Source: Bdellovibrionales bacterium (lineage in GTDB: Bacteria; Bdellovibrionota; Bdellovibrionia; Bdellovibrionales; JAMPXM01). Taken from it: DNA of 64,000 nt. Of this stretch, positions 16,823-26,039 are shown piece by piece. The translations under genes and the position numbers were made by a program. The DNA lies in assembly GCA_016713885.1 (NCBI GenBank), contig JADJOF010000004.1:124001-188000 (forward strand), read 5' to 3'. Within the stretch, counting starts at the first letter, position 1, and every line of letters begins with the position of its first letter. The notes beneath the pieces were generated by a model, which saw nothing but the letters and a program-made list of their open reading frames with translations, had not been told where the DNA came from and did not search any database.

Positions 16823-19423
16823 CTAGTGCACAGCTTCGGAACGAAACGCGATCTTGTCATTCTTCAGTTCGACGTGGATCTTCTCACCCGACTTGATCGC
16901 ACCACCGATCAAGTCCTTGGCCAGAGGATTGAGAACCTCGGACTGCACGACACGTTTCAATGGACGTGCGCCAAACACGGGATCATAGCCCTTGATCGCC
17001 AGCCACTTGCGAGCCTCGGGAGAGAACTCCAGCTCCACCTTCTTGTCGGCCAAGCGGCGAATCACCTGATCAAGCTGAATGGTCACAATGCTGCTCAATT
17101 GTTCCGGCTGCAGGCGATTGAAGATCACCGTCTCATCGATGCGGTTTAAGAACTCGGGGCGGAAGTGCCCGCGCAGAGCCTCTTGAATCGTCGCCTCGCG
17201 CTTTTCGGGCGAGAGATCGGGGTCCATGATCGCATGTGAGCCGATGTTCGAGGTCATAACGAGGACTGTGTTTTTGAAGTCCACAGTTCGTCCTTGCCCA
17301 TCGGTCAAGCGGCCGTCATCCAAAACCTGAAGGAGGATGTTGAAAACATCGGGATGCGCCTTCTCAACTTCGTCGAGAAGCACGACAGAGTAGGGCTTTC
17401 GGCGCACTTGCTCGGTGAGCTGCCCACCCTCTTCGTACCCGACATATCCCGGAGGCGCTCCGATGAGTCGCGCGACCGCATGTTTCTCCATGTACTCACT
17501 CATATCGATGCGAATCACGGCCTGATCGGTATCGAACAGAAATTCAGCGACCGCTTTGACCGTTTCCGTCTTTCCGACGCCGGTTGGTCCCAAGAAGAAA
17601 AACGTTCCGATGGGACGATTGGGATCTGAAATTTCAGCGCGAGCTCGGCGAATCGCATCGGCCACAACGGTGAGTGCGTGATCCTGACCGACAACGCGTT
17701 TCCGAAGCGAGGCTTCCATGTGAAGAAGACGCTCTTGATCGCTTTGTAGCATGCGGTTCACCGGAATTCCGGTCCACTTGGCAACAACCTCGGCGATCTC
17801 TTCGGGGCCGACCTCTTCGCGAAGCATGCGCCCTTCGACCGTCGGCGCTTTTTCTGCAGCGTCGTTCAGCGCCTTCAGTCGTTTCTCAAGATCGGGAAGC
17901 TTTCCGTACTTCAGCTCCGCCGCTTTTTCGAGCTGCCCCGAACGCTCGGCGCGATCGATCTCAACGCGAACAGCATCGATTTTCTCTTTCGTGTCTTTGA
18001 GTTCGTTGATGCCTTTCTTCTCGGACTCCCACTGGGCACGAAGCTTTGTGATCTTATCGCTAATTCCAGAGAGCTCCTCTTCAATCAGCTCGAGGCGATC
18101 TTGGCTGGCTTCATCTTTTTCACGGCGCAATGCCTCGCGCTCCACTTGAAGCTGCATGCGCTCGCGCTCAAGCGAATCGACCTCAGCAGGAACGCTGCCG
18201 ATTTCAATTGAAAGCCGGCTTGCCGCCTCATCCATCAGATCAATCGCCTTGTCGGGGAGAAAGCGCGAGGTGATGTAGCGACTGGAAAGCTTCACCGCTG
18301 CAATCAGCGCTGAATCGCGAATCCGCACACCGTGATGAACTTCGTATTTTTCTTTCAGACCCCGCAGAATGGTGATCGCATCCTCGATCGACGGCTCATT
18401 GACCATGACCTGTTGGAATCGACGCTCAAGAGCCGCGTCCTTTTCAATGTACTTTTGATACTCATCGAGAGTCGTCGCGCCAATACAACGCAACTCTCCC
18501 CGAGCCAGGGCCGGCTTTAGAAGCTGGCTTGCGTCCATTGCGCCTTCGCTTTTTCCAGCACCGACAAGAGTGTGCAATTCATCAATAAAGAGAACGATTT
18601 CGCCGGCAGCATCGGTGACCTCTTTGATCACAGCTTTCAGGCGATCTTCGAATTCTCCACGGTATTTGGCACCGGCGATCAAGGCCCCCATATCAAGCGA
18701 CATGAGTTTTTTGCCCTTGAGCGTTTCAGGCACGTCACCTTTGACGATTCGAAGCGCCAGGCCCTCGGCAATGGCCGTTTTACCAACACCAGGTTCACCA
18801 ATCAGCACTGGGTTATTCTTTGTCCGACGCGAGAGCACTTGAATCACGCGGCGAATTTCTTCGTCGCGGCCAATGACCGGATCAAGCTTCCCGTCGTTCG
18901 CCACTTGCGTGAGATCGCGGGCATATTTTTTCAGCGCATCCATTGTGCCCTCCGGTGAGTCGTCTGTGATCTTGCGACCACCACGCATTTTATTGACGGC
19001 TTCTTCGACTTTGTTTCGAGTCAGACCGTTATTTTTAAATAGTTTCGCGACATCGGGCGCCGCCCCTTCAGAGAGAACGGCCAGTAAGAAGTGTTCAGTT
19101 GAGATGTACTCGTCCCCGAGCGCACGCGCTTCGACTTCAGCCCGATTGAAAAGCTGAACAAGGCGCTGGCTCGCCACCACGCGCTTTGCACTACCGGTCA
19201 CCTGCGGAAGCCGCGCAAGAGCCACCTCAAGATCGCGCTTCACGCCCGGCAGCTGTCCGCCCGCCTGAGAGATCAGACCAGGAACAAATCCGTCGGCCTG
19301 CGTTACAAGCTGAGAGAGCAGGTGCTCTGGCTCAACGGCAGAATTCCCTTTTGATTCGGCCATTTTAGCTGCGGCCTGCATCGCTTCCTGTGCTTTTACT
19401 GTCATCTTTTCGATGTCGCTCAT
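16823..19423 (-). CDS. clpB: ATP-dependent disaggregase ClpB
   Basis: 866-residue Hsp100 chaperone that works with DnaK to rescue aggregated proteins. The N-domain with two Clp repeats (1-~145) is followed by AAA-1 with Walker A GEPGVGKTAIAEG, the long coiled-coil M domain (~405-525, Glu/Lys-rich), and AAA-2 with Walker A GPTGVGKTE and Walker B VVLLDEVEKAHPD. Length and order match the family exactly, and the M domain separates it from ClpA/ClpC. It is divergent from the small four-Cys gene; only ~45 bp lie between the two starts. Confidence 0.98.
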   Translation of the reverse strand: MSDIEKMTVKAQEAMQAAAKMAESKGNSAVEPEHLLSQLVTQADGFVPGLISQAGGQLPGVKRDLEVALARLPQVTGSAKRVVASQRLVQLFNRAEVEARALGDEYISTEHFLLAVLSEGAAPDVAKLFKNNGLTRNKVEEAVNKMRGGRKITDDSPEGTMDALKKYARDLTQVANDGKLDPVIGRDEEIRRVIQVLSRRTKNNPVLIGEPGVGKTAIAEGLALRIVKGDVPETLKGKKLMSLDMGALIAGAKYRGEFEDRLKAVIKEVTDAAGEIVLFIDELHTLVGAGKSEGAMDASQLLKPALARGELRCIGATTLDEYQKYIEKDAALERRFQQVMVNEPSIEDAITILRGLKEKYEVHHGVRIRDSALIAAVKLSSRYITSRFLPDKAIDLMDEAASRLSIEIGSVPAEVDSLERERMQLQVEREALRREKDEASQDRLELIEEELSGISDKITKLRAQWESEKKGINELKDTKEKIDAVRVEIDRAERSGQLEKAAELKYGKLPDLEKRLKALNDAAEKAPTVEGRMLREEVGPEEIAEVVAKWTGIPVNRMLQSDQERLLHMEASLRKRVVGQDHALTVVADAIRRARAEISDPNRPIGTFFFLGPTGVGKTETVKAVAEFLFDTDQAVIRIDMSEYMEKHAVARLIGAPPGYVGYEEGGQLTEQVRRKPYSVVLLDEVEKAHPDVFNILLQVLDDGRLTDGQGRTVDFKNTVLVMTSNIGSHAIMDPDLSPEKREATIQEALRGHFRPEFLNRIDETVIFNRLQPEQLSSIVTIQLDQVIRRLADKKVELEFSPEARKWLAIKGYDPVFGARPLKRVVQSEVLNPLAKDLIGGAIKSGEKIHVELKNDKIAFRSEAVH

Positions 19424-19468
19424 GCTATAAGAATGAGGCTTATCTGGAGCCCGTCAAGGAGACGACCT

Positions 19469-19774
19469 GTGAGTTTAAAAATGAGTTCGACAGAATCACA
19501 GGCCAAAGGCTCAAGCCACGGTTCAAGCCATGACTCAAGCGCAGGCCCTTACCACAAGCATCGCGTTCGCCGCGGCGTTCGCGCCGATCGCGTCGACCCC
19601 CAGGACTTGTCTCGTTATGAGCTCGCCTTTTTTTGCGATGACTGCGGGCATTATGACCGCACGCGGATGAAGTGCACGATGGGCTATTCGGCGATCCACA
19701 CCAAAGCCGAGCAACTGGCACAATACGACCTGACGGGAACGATGGCATTTTGTCGACTGAGCGAGATCGACTAA
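19469..19774 (+). CDS. Small four-cysteine protein, probably metal-binding
   Basis: 101 residues from a GTG with AAGGAG upstream. A Ser/His/Arg-rich first half is followed by FFCDDCGHYDRTRMKCTMGY and a final C in AFCRLSEID, so four cysteines in a Cx2C-x(n)-C-x(n)-C pattern that could hold zinc or an iron-sulfur cluster. I do not recognise a named family. It sits between clpB (divergent) and a membrane-anchored hydrolase (25 bases downstream). Confidence 0.65.
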   Translation: MSLKMSSTESQAKGSSHGSSHDSSAGPYHKHRVRRGVRADRVDPQDLSRYELAFFCDDCGHYDRTRMKCTMGYSAIHTKAEQLAQYDLTGTMAFCRLSEID

Positions 19775-19798
19775 ATCCCGGTCTCAGCTTAAACTGAG

Positions 19799-20764
19799 GT
19801 GGTGAGTACGCATCCGGCCTTTCTCCCGCTTCTTGTCCTCTTTGTCATCGCGATCGTTCTCGTTGCTGGATACTTCTGGCAAAAGCAAGTGCGACATCGA
19901 CTTGCGATTTCAGCGGCCCTCGATGCCGATGAGTTGGATTTTGATCGCAGGCTCGGCCCCCTTCAGTTTCTCGAACGCACCGACGGTAAAATTGCCTTTC
20001 GCCAAATCGGCCAAGGTCCCGACCTTATCTGCCTGCACGGTATCGGTGCCTCCATGATCATCTATCGCAGGCTCGTTCCGCTCTTGGCCGATCGCTACCG
20101 CGTGACGTGCCTGGACCTTCCGGGATTTGGCTGGAGCGACAAGCCACACTCGCTCAGCTATGAACTGGAGCCGCAGGCTGAAGCGCTGACGGCCGCCATC
20201 CACATACTTGACCTTAAGAAACCGCTGGTCGTGGCAAGCTCGATGGGCGCCGCGATTGCGCTCGCTTCGCTAACCAAAGAGGCTTGGGCACGCGCCATCA
20301 TCGCCCTGGCTCCGGCGACAGACCCTGGACGCATTCCGAAAGTGCTCTTACCGATCGCCGCCCATGGCGAACGCCTTCAGCGCCTTCCCTTAAGCACTCG
20401 TGCCACCGTCCGCGCGATCGCGCACAAAGTGATCGCCAGACGCGAGATCATCACGCCCGGCCTAGTCGATGCGTACTTTCGACCATTTAAAGCGGAGTCT
20501 TCAGCCGCCGCCGCATTTCTGAAATCGTTCCGGTTGCTCGGCGACCGGCGCATGCCGGCACTGTTCAAAGCGCTGACCGTTCCGCTCGTCATTCTCTATG
20601 GGAAAAACGATGCCATGGTGCGAGCGGCCTCATGTGAAACGCTCGAGGCAGCGATCCCTGGGGCAAAACTCATCGTGCACCCGACGGCCGGGCACCATAT
20701 TATGGAAGACGAGCCAGAATGGACCGCCGAACAAATCGCAGCGGTCGATAAAAGTCTAGTCTGA
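19799..20764 (+). CDS. Membrane-anchored alpha/beta hydrolase
   Basis: 321 residues starting with a single N-terminal membrane anchor (~6-26). The alpha/beta-hydrolase fold shows the oxyanion-hole HGIG, the nucleophile elbow VASSMGAA, the acid LYGKNDAM and the base TAGHHIMED near the C-terminus. The first Gly of the usual GxSxG elbow is Ala here. Substrate unknown; esterase or lipase-like activity is likely. Two adjacent GTG codons (19799, 19802) compete as start. Confidence 0.85.
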   Translation: MVSTHPAFLPLLVLFVIAIVLVAGYFWQKQVRHRLAISAALDADELDFDRRLGPLQFLERTDGKIAFRQIGQGPDLICLHGIGASMIIYRRLVPLLADRYRVTCLDLPGFGWSDKPHSLSYELEPQAEALTAAIHILDLKKPLVVASSMGAAIALASLTKEAWARAIIALAPATDPGRIPKVLLPIAAHGERLQRLPLSTRATVRAIAHKVIARREIITPGLVDAYFRPFKAESSAAAAFLKSFRLLGDRRMPALFKALTVPLVILYGKNDAMVRAASCETLEAAIPGAKLIVHPTAGHHIMEDEPEWTAEQIAAVDKSLV

Positions 20765-21009
20765 AGGCCGATCGTGTCCTCAATCGCTGCCAGCCCTGTC
20801 CCATGGCGAGTACCGTTGACCTTTTTCGCACTGGCAAAGTTAAATCTGGGAGCCACTTTCGTGCGGCTCCGGCTCCTCACCTCATAAGCCGTTGCGCTCT
20901 GATCAAACAGATTGTTGGAGGCCCCTGTTTTTGTTTTCGTTTGACCTTTTTCGCCTTCCAAAGTAGACCCTCGGTCACCACGAAAACTGGCTCAAGAGAA
21001 AGGAAATCC

Positions 21010-21243
21010 ATGTCGCGAAAACAGACCACATTTCATGGATTTCCTAAGAAAGAGCGCGCCTTCGCACCAGGCCGCAGAACCACGCGGGCCTCGCGTCAGT
21101 GCCGACCGCGCGCAACCAAAGAGGCGATGCACCTTGTTCTAAGAAGCGATCGCGCTCGCGGCCCAAAGTCGCTCTTAAAATATGACGGCGTCGTGCGGGC
21201 CGTGATCGCAAAGCTCGCAATCCGCCGCCGCGTTCGCAGATGA
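21010..21243 (+). pseudogene. Clipped N-terminus of a REP-associated (Y1-type) transposase
   Basis: The 77-residue frame is highly basic and ends in ATKEAMHLVLRSDRARGPKS followed by a V-x-x-V-x-x-A helix. This resembles the opening of REP-associated tyrosine transposases (a basic leader, then P-x-H-V-T-L-R and a Leu-rich helix), but it stops where the catalytic HUH and Tyr region should follow. I read it as a remnant. The assignment is by pattern resemblance only; it could be a small basic protein instead. Confidence 0.4.
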
Positions 21244-21369
21244 TAAGGCCCGAGCGATGGCGCCACGTCGTGCTCGCTTTTTCTTGAGCGTCCCGGATGG
21301 AGTGATCCCTACTCGCGACAATGAAAGCGAGGCAGACTTGCGAAACGATCGAATACCAAATGGCTCTCT

Positions 21370-22950
21370 TTAAAGCCCGTAAATCTCGCGCTGTTCGCTC
21401 TCGACCTTGAGCACCTCGGACTCCGCTATACATTCAGGGAGATTCGCCTCGGGATGAACCCGACGAAAGTTTCTCGCGTCTTCGCTTTGGTAAGGATCCG
21501 CTATGACGTAGCCGGTCTCCTCAACGCAGCGTCCACCGGAGTCGCAATTGTCCCAGCGCGCTCCATAAACAAGACGGCCATCGCGAGTGAACCCCGGATA
21601 CCCATCCACCACCGATCGTCGGCTGGTGTCGCGAACCGCAAAAACCCGCTTGAGCACTCGATCGTAGTAGTGAAGCCCGACAATTCCACCAGAACCCTCA
21701 TAAAAAACAACAGGTGGCTTCATGCCATTTTTCGGGTAACCAAAAACGACTTTGGATGACATAAAGTCGACGCGATCAACGAGAGTGCAGTCTTCGTGGT
21801 TGGCGCCGAACTCATAGATACGAATGCCCCCCAGACGATCCTTTGGATTCTGTGGACGGGCCGCGAACTCGGCTCCGTCCGCCGAGACCATCGGCAGACT
21901 GAACATCCAACCATCCGTCGCCCCCAAGTTTCGACAGAGATAGCGATTGCCGGTCGACTCCTTGTCATCGGCGTTGCCTGTGGCATCAACCGCCACATCG
22001 ACGACCTCGTTGAAAAGCGCGCCGGACTCTTGCGTTCCCATCAGCCCCGTATCCGATGGACTTGGCCACGAAAGCGAGCGAATTCGATGTGCGCTCTTGG
22101 TTCCGCCGGGGAGTTCTGCGGCCGTCGCATAGAAGCCGCGAACGCCAGCGCGGAACTGCGCTTTTGCACGCTTCTGATCGCGCAAAATATCGCGCAAATG
22201 ATAGTGCGATCCATCGGTATCGACGATGTAGCGCCACGTGCCCTGAACCGCGAAGGCCTCGCCACTGAGCGAAGTCAGATACGGCCGTACCATTTTCTTT
22301 TGTCGATCAAGTTCCATGACCGTCACATCGGTTAGGCCCGAGCCGGAATGCGAACGCAAAAGATAGCGGCCGTCAGGACTGACGCGAGTGTAGATACCAA
22401 GACTGATTCGCCCACCTTCGTCCGGCTGAACCCAGCTTCCTTTGAACGGCAAATAGGTGAACGCGGCCGTACAAGCGCCACCCGCGCCTGAGAGACTGGC
22501 GACATCTCGCGATTGCAACCCAACCGCCGTCAACTGAGCGGCTGGCGCCGGCGGCCCAAAGCCAAATGGCCACTCTTTCATCGCCCGCTCAATGTCAGCG
22601 GTCGTCAAAACGCCGATCATCGGCCGCGGATTAAACCGGCCGTTCTCGACAAGATACGCCACCGGAAAGTGATTAAAGCCGTTCGCACGGAAGACCTCGA
22701 GCGATAACATTTTGCGGGTCAGATCCATTTTCGGAAAGACCGCTTCGCTGCGAACCGAGGCCATCGATCGATCCTTGAGCGTTTGTTCAAGGTCGCGTTT
22801 TGCCAAGCTCATGCGATGTTCGGCAAACTGGACCGACTCACGAGGATCCAAAAGCGGAATAAACTCATAGCCCTGACGTTTTGCTGCCAACGCAAAATAA
22901 GGGAGTGCTCCGGCCGAATACACAAAACGCGGCGACCACAAATAAACCAT
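21370..22950 (-). CDS. Hypothetical beta-propeller-like protein
   Basis: 526 residues with repeating short motifs typical of TolB/WD-type propellers (SPDGRYLLRSHSG, SADGAEFAARP, TRDGRLVYGARW). Cysteines are spread through the C-terminal half, which suggests an exported protein. The N-terminus (YLWSPRFVYSAGALPYFALA) is hydrophobic but not a standard signal peptide. An AAGAAGG site precedes the ATG. It follows the signal-peptide gene at 22966-23397 by 15 bases; the two probably form an operon. Function unknown. Confidence 0.72.
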   Translation of the reverse strand: MVYLWSPRFVYSAGALPYFALAAKRQGYEFIPLLDPRESVQFAEHRMSLAKRDLEQTLKDRSMASVRSEAVFPKMDLTRKMLSLEVFRANGFNHFPVAYLVENGRFNPRPMIGVLTTADIERAMKEWPFGFGPPAPAAQLTAVGLQSRDVASLSGAGGACTAAFTYLPFKGSWVQPDEGGRISLGIYTRVSPDGRYLLRSHSGSGLTDVTVMELDRQKKMVRPYLTSLSGEAFAVQGTWRYIVDTDGSHYHLRDILRDQKRAKAQFRAGVRGFYATAAELPGGTKSAHRIRSLSWPSPSDTGLMGTQESGALFNEVVDVAVDATGNADDKESTGNRYLCRNLGATDGWMFSLPMVSADGAEFAARPQNPKDRLGGIRIYEFGANHEDCTLVDRVDFMSSKVVFGYPKNGMKPPVVFYEGSGGIVGLHYYDRVLKRVFAVRDTSRRSVVDGYPGFTRDGRLVYGARWDNCDSGGRCVEETGYVIADPYQSEDARNFRRVHPEANLPECIAESEVLKVESEQREIYGL

Positions 22951-22965
22951 CGCCTTCTTTTTCGA

Positions 22966-23397
22966 CTACAAAAGCTTGGCGAGGTCGCGATCGCGAAAGC
23001 CTTTTGTCGGTGACGATGCCAGTTCTAACGGCGAAAGAGAAACCGTCTTGAGCCGACAGTTTGCCTCCCAACGCGAAACAACGCGACCCTTCGAGGACGA
23101 CTCTGTTACCGTGACGTCTCCGCCATCGGAAATTTCAAGATCAACCCAAGAGCCGACATCGGCTCGGGCTCGACGATAAGCCTTTGTCATGGAGTCGGTG
23201 TCGACACGCCTGACCCACGCTTCATCTTTTCTCCACAAACGCGCCCGCAGTGTCTTTTCGATGCTGCTCTGACACTTGGCCTGCGAGAACTCGGTCGGCC
23301 ATGAGGACCGCTCCTGCTCGGTGGGCTTCGTTGCAAGACCAAGAGATGGAATCAAGAGCGCGGAAATGAAAAATAAGCGCACGGCCGAAACTCCCAT
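22966..23397 (-). CDS. Small secreted protein of unknown function
   Basis: 143 residues with an N-terminal signal peptide (hydrophobic ~5-20, cleavage likely after LGLA). The mature part has two cysteines (AKCQSS, ANCRLK), perhaps forming a disulfide. No family recognised. First gene of a two-gene minus-strand unit with the propeller-like protein. Confidence 0.68.
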   Translation of the reverse strand: MGVSAVRLFFISALLIPSLGLATKPTEQERSSWPTEFSQAKCQSSIEKTLRARLWRKDEAWVRRVDTDSMTKAYRRARADVGSWVDLEISDGGDVTVTESSSKGRVVSRWEANCRLKTVSLSPLELASSPTKGFRDRDLAKLL

Positions 23398-23615
23398 TTA
23401 AAAAATAAAACTGCTCTCGCGATTCTATACAGCTTCTCCGACAGGGCAAGAGTCGAGTCGACTCACCTTTGTGAGAACTTTTTGACGGCACATCCTCGAC
23501 GTTGGATTGAGTTTCACGACCTAGGGCAGAACCTGTGCGACCGGACTCGACGCGACCTAAGCACAAATCTGTGTCAAACATCCCACATCCTTCACTGAAC
23601 CAGCCTCACGTCCTG

Positions 23616-23642
23616 TCAAGAATCCCCCCTACACCCCGATGA
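23616..23642 (+). promoter_or_regulatory. Sigma-28 (FliA)-like promoter of flagellin
   Basis: TCAAGAAT, 11 bases, then CCCGATGA: the consensus is TAAAGTTT-N11-GCCGATAA, so 5 of 8 and 6 of 8 match with exact spacing. It lies ~340 bases before the flagellin ATG, implying a long leader. The leader contains an open frame (23740-23979) with no protein-like features. No other gene lies between 23398 and 23982. Confidence 0.45.
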
Positions 23643-23981
23643 GTGTTTTGTCGGGAGTGATTAGCATTCGCGACACTTCATAGGGCGCAGGAGTGCCAGA
23701 GAGCTTTAGGTCAAAGTTCTCTCGCAAACTGAGTGAATAGTGAAAGGAGGCCTTTCAAGGAAGAGATGTGAAGAAAAGTACAGGGAGTTCTGTAAGCCAC
23801 AAACATTTCGCGCGAACAGCGTGAAGGTCTCGAGAGTGGCAGCTTCAATGGTGAAGTTCAGAACAGTACAAAAACAAAGGCTCGGATGCCGGTTCCCCCA
23901 AAAAATGTTCGCTTCGAAGAGGCGGCCAAGGGGATCAGAGACAAGGAAGGAATATATGAACGATTTTAACGGAGGATAATC

Positions 23982-24815
23982 ATGGGTTTTCGCGTTTCTA
24001 CAAACATCGCATCGGTAAACGCTCAGCGTAACCTCGGCGATTCGCAGGCAAAAATTGGTAACTCAATGTCACAGTTGGCGTCGGGTAGCCGAATCAACAA
24101 ATCAGCGGACGACGCTGCCGGTCTCGCGATCAGCGAGAACATGAAGGCACAGATTCGCTCAACTCGTCAGGCAAACCGCAACGCGCAAGACGGCGTGTCG
24201 ATGGTTCAGACGGCGGAAGGTGGTTTGAACGAGATTTCGTCGATCATCACTCGTCTTCGTGAACTTGGAGTTCAAGCGGCTTCTGACACAGTTGGCGACA
24301 CAGAGCGCGGCTTCATCAACAAGGAAGTCGATCAGCTCAAGAGCGAAGTTCAGCGTATCGCACAGGTTACAAAGTGGGGTTCAGCCGGTCTTCTTGACGG
24401 CACAACTCCGACTTTTGACTTCCAGGTCGGTATCAACAACGACGATTTCTCTGACCGTATCTCTTTCAACGGTTCTGAGAACACGGCGACTCTTGATTCT
24501 CTGGGAATGAGCGGCGTTGACTACACGTCAAAAGAAGGTGCTCAAGGCGCACTCTCGCTGCTCGATACGGCACAAACAAGCGTCAACGGCATGCGCTCAA
24601 ACCTTGGTGCTCTTCAGAACCGTCTAACATCAACAATCACAAACCTCGGCGTTGCAGAAGAGAACCTCTCGGCTGCTAACTCGCGGATTCGTGACACGGA
24701 TGTTGCTTCCGCGACTGCTGAAATGACTCGCAACTCGATCTTGCTGCAAAGTGCAACTTCGACCCTTGCGCAGGCCAACCAGAAGGACCAACTTGCACTG
24801 AAACTCATCGGCTAA
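23982..24815 (+). CDS. fliC: Flagellin
   Basis: 277-residue filament protein made almost only of the conserved D0/D1 segments: N-terminal RVSTNIASVNAQRNLGDSQ...LASGSRINKSADDAAGLAIS (residues ~4-50) and C-terminal LTSTITNLGVAEENLSAANS...ILLQSATSTLAQANQ. The variable D2/D3 surface domains are absent, as in other short flagellins of this length. A very strong ribosome site (GGAGGATAATC) precedes the ATG, and a long hairpin follows, consistent with high expression. Confidence 0.98.
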   Translation: MGFRVSTNIASVNAQRNLGDSQAKIGNSMSQLASGSRINKSADDAAGLAISENMKAQIRSTRQANRNAQDGVSMVQTAEGGLNEISSIITRLRELGVQAASDTVGDTERGFINKEVDQLKSEVQRIAQVTKWGSAGLLDGTTPTFDFQVGINNDDFSDRISFNGSENTATLDSLGMSGVDYTSKEGAQGALSLLDTAQTSVNGMRSNLGALQNRLTSTITNLGVAEENLSAANSRIRDTDVASATAEMTRNSILLQSATSTLAQANQKDQLALKLIG

Positions 24816-24846
24816 TTCCAGAGCTGACAGTTTCTTGAGCAAGAAT

Positions 24847-24876
24847 GACCTCGACTCCCATGGAGTCGAGGTCTTT
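24847..24876 (+). terminator. Flagellin terminator
   Basis: GACCTCGACTCC and GGAGTCGAGGTC form a perfect 12-bp stem with a 3-nt loop, followed by TTT, 31 bases after the flagellin stop. The ~255 bases from here to the next start at 25133 contain no further recognisable element. Confidence 0.8.
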
Positions 24877-25132
24877 ACACTCAGCACTCAATCTCCGACC
24901 GCTCGATTGTTCACATTTGCTCACAATGTTGTGACGACTGTCCTTGCTGTCGACTCTCTCAACATCGCCAAATTGGTTTCCGCGCATTGACGCACTCGGC
25001 AGCAAAACGTCTCATTTCTGATCGTTTTTATTCGAATGATTTCAAAGATTTAGACTCAATATTGAAAGTAACTGCGCCGATTACTTTAACGTTGCAAGAA
25101 TGCGTTTTTGAAAACTGAAGAGGAGACAAACA

Positions 25133-25911
25133 TGAAACAGATCAACATCGAGTCGAAGAGAACTTTGAAAGCCAAACTTCTCGCGACCACTGTCCTCGCA
25201 TCAACCCTGAGTGTCGCCTGTGCCCCTGGCTTCGAAACAGTGACTGCACTGAGCTGTATGAGCGGCCAGTCCTGCTCCGCTACAAATGGCAGTTTGAGCG
25301 GCGGTGGCGGGACGAACGGTGGCTCGAGTAGCAGTGATTGGAGCGCGATCAGCATGGATGGCTCCATCAACGGCGGACGCTTCGATCGAACGAAAGTCGT
25401 CGATATCGATAAGACCGCAAAGACACTTGTCGTTCGACTCCCCTTCATCGCCGGCGTACAAATCGGCATTGAGGCTCCGCTTCCTATTAAGGAGATTCCC
25501 GGTGCAACGATCGGCATCGAACCCAACACCGACGGCTCATCAGCCCTGGTTCTTCGCCTGCCCCTCGCCAAAGTGCTGCGTGGAGTCGACTTTCTTCAAC
25601 CCGGCCGCCTACCCAATGGCGATCCCCTCCCAGCCATCCCCGAAGGCGAGCTCCCATCGCTCGGTTTGAGCTTAAGCCGCTCGGCCGACCTCAAGGGCGC
25701 CCTCTACCTGAGCCCGACCGTTGTGGGACTTTTCGTTAACACGAAGTTCGATCCCACTATCCGCCTGACCATGCCGATCCGGGACCAGGCCCGCACAAAG
25801 ACCTATGGCTACTTCACTTCGATCCCCGCCAAACAGGGCTTTGACGGTGGCTTTTTCATCTCGATCGCCCTGCCGGACGACCTGGCTCGCGCGATTGACG
25901 ACCTGCTCTAG
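25133..25911 (+). CDS. Surface or envelope lipoprotein of unknown function
   Basis: About 258 residues. Signal peptide and lipobox LSVAC at ~24-28, a Ser/Gly linker (SLSGGGGTNGGSSSSDW), then a beta-rich domain with repeated VVRLPF/VLRLPL-type strands and Pro turns. No family recognised. The ATG at 25133 has GAGGAG upstream; a TTG 25 bases earlier is less likely. Monocistronic between flagellin and the Lys/Ala-rich protein. Confidence 0.78.
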
Positions 25912-25938
25912 AAAAAACGCCAGGTCCGCCGTTCGGCT

Positions 25939-25964
25939 GCGCCCCGTCGTTTCGATAGGGGCGC
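25939..25964 (+). terminator. GC-rich hairpin after the lipoprotein gene
   Basis: GCGCCCC and GGGGCGC form a perfect 7-bp stem with a 12-nt loop, 27 bases after the stop at 25911. No T-run follows, so it may be a transcript-stabilising or partial terminator. Confidence 0.4.
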
Positions 25965-26039
25965 CTACGCAGTAGTTGCCAAGACACGCGACGTGTTTCA
26001 CACTTGGGCCATCCATCTTCAGGTTCAGGGGGAACGGTC

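Noticed and set aside
23740..23979. 79-residue open frame directly before flagellin
   Set aside because: Basic, low-likelihood composition with no family pattern; it lies in the probable flagellin leader and the ribosome site before 23982 belongs to fliC.
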